A DNA stretch of 13,015 nucleotides from an uncultured Bacteroidota bacterium (GTDB lineage Bacteria; Bacteroidota; Bacteroidia; Chitinophagales; Chitinophagaceae), in contig CAIRNW010000270.1 in NCBI GenBank assembly GCA_903879995.1, positions 1-13,015 of the forward strand. The letters are read 5' to 3'. The first letter of the stretch is position 1. Each line of letters begins with the position of its first letter. Made by a program: the position numbers and the translations under genes. Below are positions 8,898-13,015 of this stretch, piece after piece. The notes beneath the pieces were generated by a model. That model was not told where the DNA came from and made no database searches. It saw nothing but the letters and a program-made list of their open reading frames with translations.

Positions 8898-8905
8898 TAT
8901 CTTTG
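8898..8905 (+). promoter_or_regulatory. Candidate -7 promoter box (TATCTTTG) for trhO
   Basis: TATCTTTG matches the Bacteroidota -7 consensus TAnnTTTG at every fixed position, and it is placed in the only spacer upstream of trhO. I see no convincing TTTG or TTG element about 19-20 nt further upstream, where the region lies in the end of the DUF5686 gene. Transcription would be expected to start around 8911-8913, just before the folded element at 8916. The motif is short and AT-rich sequence yields chance matches. Confidence 0.4.
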
Positions 8906-8915
8906 TATTGATTTA

Positions 8916-8961
8916 GAATTTTGCCCAACCTGCAATTGGGGTTCTAGTCGAACTAAAATTC
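8916..8961 (+). promoter_or_regulatory. Candidate structured trhO leader: perfect three-way RNA junction
   Basis: These 46 nt fold into three helices with no unpaired base at the junction. P1 pairs 8916-8922 (GAATTTT) with 8955-8961 (AAAATTC), extended by a G8923-U8954 wobble. P2 pairs 8924-8928 (CCCAA) with 8936-8940 (TTGGG) around the 7-nt loop CCTGCAA. P3 pairs 8941-8944 (GTTC) with 8950-8953 (GAAC) around TAGTC. Every base is used either in a helix or in one of the two loops. The element ends 5 nt before the trhO ATG, so when folded it would cover the ribosome entry region. No U-tract follows, so it is not an intrinsic terminator. The pairing is read directly from the sequence; stability and function are unproven, and P1 is mostly A-U. 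Confidence 0.45.
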
Positions 8962-8966
8962 ATGTT

Positions 8967-10016
8967 ATGGCTTCATTGCACAACCGAATTTCACGTCGGG
9001 AGCTTAAAGAGAGATTAATTCAAGATCCAACTCCTCGGACTACTATTTCTTTCTATCAGTATTTTCAAATTGATTCCCCACAAGAATTCCGAAACCATCT
9101 CTATCAATCATTACATGAACTGGGCGTTTTAGGAAGAATTTATGTGGCCTCGGAGGGTATTAATGCGCAGATTAGCATTCCAACGCACCAATTAACTGCA
9201 CTTCGTTCTTATTTGGATTCACTACCACCTTTGCAAGGTGTTCGGCTGAACATAGCTGTACATGACGATGGAAAATCATTTTTTGTCCTGGACATCAAAG
9301 TGAGGGATAAGATTGTAGCGGACGGAATTGATGATCCAACTTTTAGTATGCAGCGTAAAGGCAAGTATGCTACACCTGAACAGTTCAATCAAATGGCGCA
9401 GGACCCAACTACCATTATAGTAGATATGCGAAACTACTATGAGTATGAAGTGGGACATTTTAAAAACGCAATTGAAATTCCTTCCAATACGTTTCGTGAG
9501 CAGCTTCCAATGGCAGCTGACTTACTAAAAGACAAAAAAGAGGCTACTATTCTGATGTATTGCACAGGAGGTATCCGATGTGAAAAGGCCTCCGCTTTTC
9601 TATTGCATGAAGGATTTTCGAATGTGTATCACTTGGAGGGCGGTGTAATCAATTATGCAAGAAAGGTGAAGGAGCGTAATCTTCCTAGTTTGTTCATTGG
9701 CAAGAATTTTGTTTTTGATGAAAGGTTGGGCGAGCGAATCACGGAGGATATTATTGCCCATTGTCACCAATGTGGGGCCCCGGCGGATTCTCATACCAAT
9801 TGCAAAAACGAGGGTTGTCATTTACTTTTTATACAGTGCGATTCCTGTGCTGCCACTATGAAGGGGTGCTGCTCAGCGGTCTGTCTTGAAACTATTCATT
9901 TACCTGAAGAGGATAGAAAAAAGAACCGAAAAGGGAAGGATAAAGGACAGCATATTTTCAACAAGGCTAAGGACAGGTTGGAGGCGCTGCGGGTTCCAGT
10001 TGAAAAAAAGTATTAA
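8967..10016 (+). CDS. trhO: Oxygen-dependent tRNA uridine(34) hydroxylase, rhodanese family
   Basis: This 349-residue protein is the Bacteroidota counterpart of E. coli TrhO (YceA, about 350 residues), which converts U34 of certain tRNAs to 5-hydroxyuridine, the first step towards wobble modifications. The N-terminal domain (about 25-125) contains FYQYFQID and [12 protein letters not shown]. The central rhodanese domain carries [17 protein letters not shown], with D153 and R155, and the active loop CTGGIRCEK with C199 and C205. A C-terminal cysteine cluster (C266, C269, C279, C284, C291, C294, C301, C302, C306) fits the zinc-binding tail of the family, followed by a lysine-rich end suited to RNA binding. 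There is no signal peptide, so it acts in the cytoplasm. ATG at 8967 gives the expected N-terminus. It lies 82 bp after the DUF5686 gene and probably has its own promoter. Its stop overlaps that of the convergent purC gene. Confidence 0.95.
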   Translation: MASLHNRISRRELKERLIQDPTPRTTISFYQYFQIDSPQEFRNHLYQSLHELGVLGRIYVASEGINAQISIPTHQLTALRSYLDSLPPLQGVRLNIAVHDDGKSFFVLDIKVRDKIVADGIDDPTFSMQRKGKYATPEQFNQMAQDPTTIIVDMRNYYEYEVGHFKNAIEIPSNTFREQLPMAADLLKDKKEATILMYCTGGIRCEKASAFLLHEGFSNVYHLEGGVINYARKVKERNLPSLFIGKNFVFDERLGERITEDIIAHCHQCGAPADSHTNCKNEGCHLLFIQCDSCAATMKGCCSAVCLETIHLPEEDRKKNRKGKDKGQHIFNKAKDRLEALRVPVEKKY

Positions 10017-10939
10017 ACGATTTGCTGCAATGCTGATTCGGTCAACTTAAAAATTTCTTCCTCCGACAATATAACTGGCATGAAAGTTTTGCCAATTACC
10101 TTTTCGTATAGTTCAATATAGCGTTTGGAAATTGTATCCACCCATTGATCATCCATTGGGGGAACTACCTGTCCCTCTTTACCCATGAAATTATTTGCAA
10201 TCAACCATTCCCGCACAAACTCTTTGCTTAGCTGCGGTTGTCGTTCGCCCTTAACTTGTCTTTCTTTGTAACCTGCTTCAAAAAAATAGCGGGAGCTGTC
10301 AGGTGTATGAACTTCATCCATCAGATAAATCTCATTTCCGATTTTTCCAAATTCATACTTTGTGTCCACTAGGATTAGTCCTCTTTCAGCAGCAATTTTA
10401 GCACCTCGTTCAAACAATTGAAGTGCCAGGCTAGCTAATTTGTTCCACTCTTCCTGTGTTGCTAAGCCACTCGCTACAATTGCACTTGCGTCTATGTCCT
10501 CATCATGTCCCTCTGATGCTTTGGTGGAAGGGGTAATGATGGGTGTTTCGAATGGATCGTTTTCATGCAGCCCATCAGGCATTTGAACCCCGCAAAGCAT
10601 TCTTTGTCCAGATCGGTAGGTTCTCCAAGCGTGTCCGGTAAGGTATCCTCTCACTACCATTTCAATTTTAAAAGGAGTACATTTTTTTCCAACAGAAACG
10701 GTGGGGGTGGGTGTAGCAATCAGCCAATTTGGACAAATGTCTCTTGTTGCTTCCAGCATATGGCTGGCAATTTGATTTAAAACCTGTCCCTTAAAGGGTA
10801 TGGGGCGGGGTAGAATAACATCAAAAGCCGAGATACGGTCGGAGGCAACCATCACTAGTAAATCATCTCCGATACTGTACACATCCCGTACCTTACCCCT
10901 GTAAAATCCAGTTTGATTTTTGAATTGGTAGGTGGACAT
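10013..10939 (-). CDS. purC: Phosphoribosylaminoimidazole-succinocarboxamide synthase
   Basis: This 308-residue enzyme (SAICAR synthetase) joins aspartate to CAIR using ATP in de novo purine synthesis. The diagnostic segments are GKVRDVY at residues 15-21 in the N-terminal ATP lobe, [13 protein letters not shown] shortly after, [17 protein letters not shown] near the middle, [24 protein letters not shown] and [11 protein letters not shown]. The length is that of the longer subgroup (about 300 residues, as in yeast ADE1) and not the roughly 240 residues of the E. coli enzyme; this longer form is usual in Bacteroidota. It is cytoplasmic, with ATG at 10939-10937. No other pur gene is next to it, so it appears to be a stand-alone unit read towards trhO. 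I could not identify a clear promoter or riboswitch upstream. Confidence 0.96.
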   Translation of the reverse strand: MSTYQFKNQTGFYRGKVRDVYSIGDDLLVMVASDRISAFDVILPRPIPFKGQVLNQIASHMLEATRDICPNWLIATPTPTVSVGKKCTPFKIEMVVRGYLTGHAWRTYRSGQRMLCGVQMPDGLHENDPFETPIITPSTKASEGHDEDIDASAIVASGLATQEEWNKLASLALQLFERGAKIAAERGLILVDTKYEFGKIGNEIYLMDEVHTPDSSRYFFEAGYKERQVKGERQPQLSKEFVREWLIANNFMGKEGQVVPPMDDQWVDTISKRYIELYEKVIGKTFMPVILSEEEIFKLTESALQQIV

Positions 10940-11088
10940 GGTTCGAAAGTAATAGGACTGCTGTAAAGTACGCTAAACCAGTCAGTTTGAGATTTCAACA
11001 ACTTATCCTTAGCCCTTAAAAATTAAATTTTTATAGTCCCCCCACAATGCGTACTTTTCCGTTCTATTTTAAACCAAAATTCCGATTT
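10940..11088. other. Divergent purC / TonB-receptor spacer
   Basis: This 149-bp spacer must hold the promoters of two divergent genes. No perfect TAnnTTTG box is seen on either strand. The nearest things are TTATCCTTAG around 11003-11012 on the plus strand and TACTTTCG just before purC on the minus strand; neither has a well-spaced partner element. It contains an AT-rich palindrome at 11017-11033, a run of six C at 11038-11043, and an alternative in-frame ATG for the receptor at 11047. A short inverted pair, GACTG at 10956-10960 and CAGTC at 10979-10983, is too weak to interpret. Confidence 0.5.
11017..11033. repeat. AT-rich perfect palindrome upstream of the TonB receptor
   Basis: TAAAAATT and AATTTTTA form perfect 8-bp inverted arms around one central A (11025). 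The sequence lies 72-56 bp upstream of the preferred receptor start at 11089. It could be an operator half-pair, a bendable AT-rich upstream element, or chance in an AT-rich spacer. The symmetry is directly visible, the role is not. Confidence 0.35.
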
Positions 11089-13015
11089 ATGAGAAAAAGC
11101 TACAATTTCTTAGCTTCTTCACTTGCGGTGCTATTAATTTCCTTTTCTGCTTATGCTCAACAAGTTACAGTAAAAGGTTCGGTGCGAAATCAGGCATCGA
11201 AAGAAGCTGTTCCTGCTGTTTCAGTAGTAGTTAAGGGTACATCACAAGGAACCTATACGAATGCTGATGGACAATTTTCCCTGTCAGTTTCCAAGCTTCC
11301 CGTAACGCTTGTATTTAGTTCTATTGGATTTTCTGATCAGGAAGTTAGTGTTAACTCCATGGCAGATTTATCCATTGAACTTAAAGTAAATGAGTCATTG
11401 GGACAAGAGGTTGTGGTGTCTGCTACCAGAACACCTACCCGTTTATTGGAATCTCCTGTAACGGTAGAACGTTTAAGTTCTACGGCACTTCGTAATGTTG
11501 CCGCGCCTAATTTTTATGAGGCTATTGGTAACCTGAAAGGAGTGGATGTTCATACAGCGAGTTTAACTTTCCGTACTGTTACTACTCGTGGATTTGTCAG
11601 CAGCGGTAATACACGTTTAAACCAGTTGATGGATGGAATGGATAACCAAGCGCCTGGTCTGAATTTTGCCGTGGGTAGCATGGTTGGACCTTCTGATTTG
11701 GATGTGGAAAGCGTAGAGGTTTTGTCTGGTGCTTCTTCCGCCTTGTATGGATCTGGTGGTATGAATGGAACTGTTTTAATCAATACCAAGAATCCTTTCA
11801 AATACCAAGGGTTTAGTTACAATATCAAACAAGGTATGATGCACGTAGATCAAAAACAGCGTGCTGCTGCTCCTTTTTATGACTGGTCTTTCCGCTGGGC
11901 TAAAGCTTATAAGAACAAATTAGCTATCAAATTAGCTGCTTCTTTGGTAAAAGGTTCAGATTGGGAAGCTGAAGATTATCGCAATAAGGCTCAAATTGGT
12001 ATCCTCAGTGCTGTTGTACCTGGTAACAGAACTAATAATTCTGATTTCAATGGTATCAACATCTATGGCGATGAGACAGCTGCCAATATGAATGCTTTTG
12101 CAAATTTTGTACAAGGTTCAATCCGTGGAGGTATTCTGGGTGCAACAGGTGGTGCACTTGATGTGGTGTCTCTACTTAATGCGTATTATGGCGCCATTGG
12201 AAATCCTCGTTATCCAACTGAAGCACAACGCCAAGGATTTTATGCATTTCCTTTTTTCCCGGCTCCAGTATTAGGTGCAATCAATAGCCCTCAATTAAAG
12301 CCATTGATTGATCAAATGTTCCCCTTCTACAATGGATTGAAGAATAATTATTTTGGAGGTGCTACCGTTTCTCGTACGGGTTATGAGGAGCAACAATTGG
12401 TAGATTATAACACCTTGAACGTTCGTTTCAATGGGGGAATTCATTATAAGTTCAACGACAAACTAGAACTCTCGTTGAACAGCTTCATTGGTGCTGGTAC
12501 AACAGTTTACACAGGTGCTGATCGCTATTCATTAAAGAATTTAAGCATGGGTCAGCATAAATTAGAGTTGCGTCATAAGAACTGGTTTATACGTGGATAC
12601 ACCACACAGGAAAATGCCGGTAAATCTTATAACGCTACTGCATTGGGAGCTTTCTTAAATGAAACTGCCAGTCCAAGTAGTAGCTGGTTCCCTCTTTACA
12701 TTGGTACTTTCTCTGAGGGTCGTCGTTTGAATGGGGTGCAGGCAAGTGACTTTACACTGCATCAAGTTGCCAGGTCCTCTGCCGACGCAACTCGTCTACA
12801 ACCTGGAACTAAAGCATTCACCGATGCAATGAATCGTATCAAAACAACACCAATCAGCAAGGGTGGGGCATTATTTCTTGACAAAACTGATTTTTACTCT
12901 GCTGAAACACAGCTGAATATTTCTGATATGGGTGGCTTCTCTGATAAGGTTGAACTCATGGCTGGAGCCAGTTGGAAGCAGTGGGTGTTAAATTCTCAAG
13001 GAACACTGTTTGCTG
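11089..13015 (+). CDS. TonB-dependent receptor, N-terminal part (runs off the window)
   Basis: An open frame of 642 complete codons runs from ATG 11089 to the right edge without a stop, so the barrel is incomplete. Residues 1-23 form a clear signal peptide (MRKSYNF, hydrophobic LAVLLISF, cleavage at AYA/QQ). Residues 25-104 are a CarboxypepD_reg-like domain (TVKGSVRN, GTYTNADGQFSLSV, SIGFSDQ). Residues 105-234 are the TonB plug, with EVVVSATRTP, TTRGFVSSGN, LMDGMD, VESVEVLSGASSALYGSGG and GTVLINTK. Barrel strands follow from about residue 238. Such receptors import iron complexes, sugars or peptides across the outer membrane using the TonB system. There is no SusD-like neighbour within view and the substrate is unknown. 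A second in-frame ATG at 11047 would add 14 residues; I prefer 11089 because it starts a standard signal peptide and has A-rich sequence upstream. Arginine codons are mostly CGT/CGC, suggesting high expression. Confidence 0.92.
   Translation, partial: MRKSYNFLASSLAVLLISFSAYAQQVTVKGSVRNQASKEAVPAVSVVVKGTSQGTYTNADGQFSLSVSKLPVTLVFSSIGFSDQEVSVNSMADLSIELKVNESLGQEVVVSATRTPTRLLESPVTVERLSSTALRNVAAPNFYEAIGNLKGVDVHTASLTFRTVTTRGFVSSGNTRLNQLMDGMDNQAPGLNFAVGSMVGPSDLDVESVEVLSGASSALYGSGGMNGTVLINTKNPFKYQGFSYNIKQGMMHVDQKQRAAAPFYDWSFRWAKAYKNKLAIKLAASLVKGSDWEAEDYRNKAQIGILSAVVPGNRTNNSDFNGINIYGDETAANMNAFANFVQGSIRGGILGATGGALDVVSLLNAYYGAIGNPRYPTEAQRQGFYAFPFFPAPVLGAINSPQLKPLIDQMFPFYNGLKNNYFGGATVSRTGYEEQQLVDYNTLNVRFNGGIHYKFNDKLELSLNSFIGAGTTVYTGADRYSLKNLSMGQHKLELRHKNWFIRGYTTQENAGKSYNATALGAFLNETASPSSSWFPLYIGTFSEGRRLNGVQASDFTLHQVARSSADATRLQPGTKAFTDAMNRIKTTPISKGGALFLDKTDFYSAETQLNISDMGGFSDKVELMAGASWKQWVLNSQGTLFA

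Noticed and set aside
8924..8940. Hairpin as an intrinsic terminator for the DUF5686 operon
   Set aside because: The stem is only 5 bp and is followed by GTTCTAG, not a T-run. It fits better as one arm of the larger fold.
8916..8961. Genuine tRNA gene lacking a D-arm
   Set aside because: There is no U33, no T-loop consensus, no linkers at positions 8-9 and no CCA. D-armless tRNAs are known from mitochondria and are not expected here.
11038..11043. C6 tract as a phase-variation switch
   Set aside because: Six bases is short for slippage, it lies outside the preferred coding frame, and no invertible or repeat context is present.
1..13015. CRISPR array, insertion sequence, integrase site, toxin-antitoxin pair or other defence system
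   Set aside because: I saw no spaced direct repeats, terminal inverted repeats with a transposase, or defence-family motifs on either strand.

Overview
The window looks like chromosomal DNA of a Bacteroidota bacterium, most likely close to the Chitinophagaceae or a neighbouring sphingobacterial lineage. The reasons are the AT-leaning composition, the near absence of Shine-Dalgarno sequences before good start codons, a DUF5686 outer-membrane protein and a TonB-dependent receptor that both begin with a carboxypeptidase-regulatory-like domain, and a TAnnTTTG-type promoter box. I see no mobile element, CRISPR array, rRNA, complete tRNA or phage gene. Coding density is very high.

Layout. (1) Positions 1-1179, minus strand: a DUF2279/YfiM-like exported protein, followed 27 bp later by the first 53 codons of a membrane-anchored Fe-S oxidoreductase that runs off the left edge. 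(2) Positions 1214-8884, plus strand: a compact run of five genes with junctions of -4, +33, +8 and -4 nt. They encode a phospho-sugar mutase, protein-L-isoaspartate O-methyltransferase (pcm), a penicillin-acylase-family Ntn hydrolase, a 120-residue membrane protein of unknown function, and a DUF5686 outer-membrane protein started by GTG. The spacing suggests one transcript with translational coupling at two junctions. (3) Positions 8885-10016, plus strand: an 82-bp gap and then trhO, the oxygen-dependent tRNA U34 hydroxylase. The gap holds a promoter-like box and a 46-nt sequence that folds on paper into a perfect three-way junction. (4) Positions 10013-10939, minus strand: purC, convergent with trhO and sharing the TTAA of its stop codon. 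(5) Positions 10940-11088: the divergent purC/receptor spacer with an AT-rich palindrome. (6) Positions 11089-13015, plus strand: the first 642 codons of a TonB-dependent receptor that leaves the right edge.

How the genes relate. The mutase supplies hexose-1-phosphates for the envelope and storage polymers. Pcm repairs aged proteins. The acylase, the small membrane protein and the DUF5686 protein all appear to act at or beyond the inner membrane, so the operon is biased towards the envelope without an obvious single pathway. trhO and purC are housekeeping genes.

The gene content is ordinary. The most unusual signal is non-coding: the fully paired three-helix element at 8916-8961, which lies between the promoter-like box and the trhO start codon and carries an anticodon-arm-like hairpin. 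This is a paper fold only and needs comparative support.
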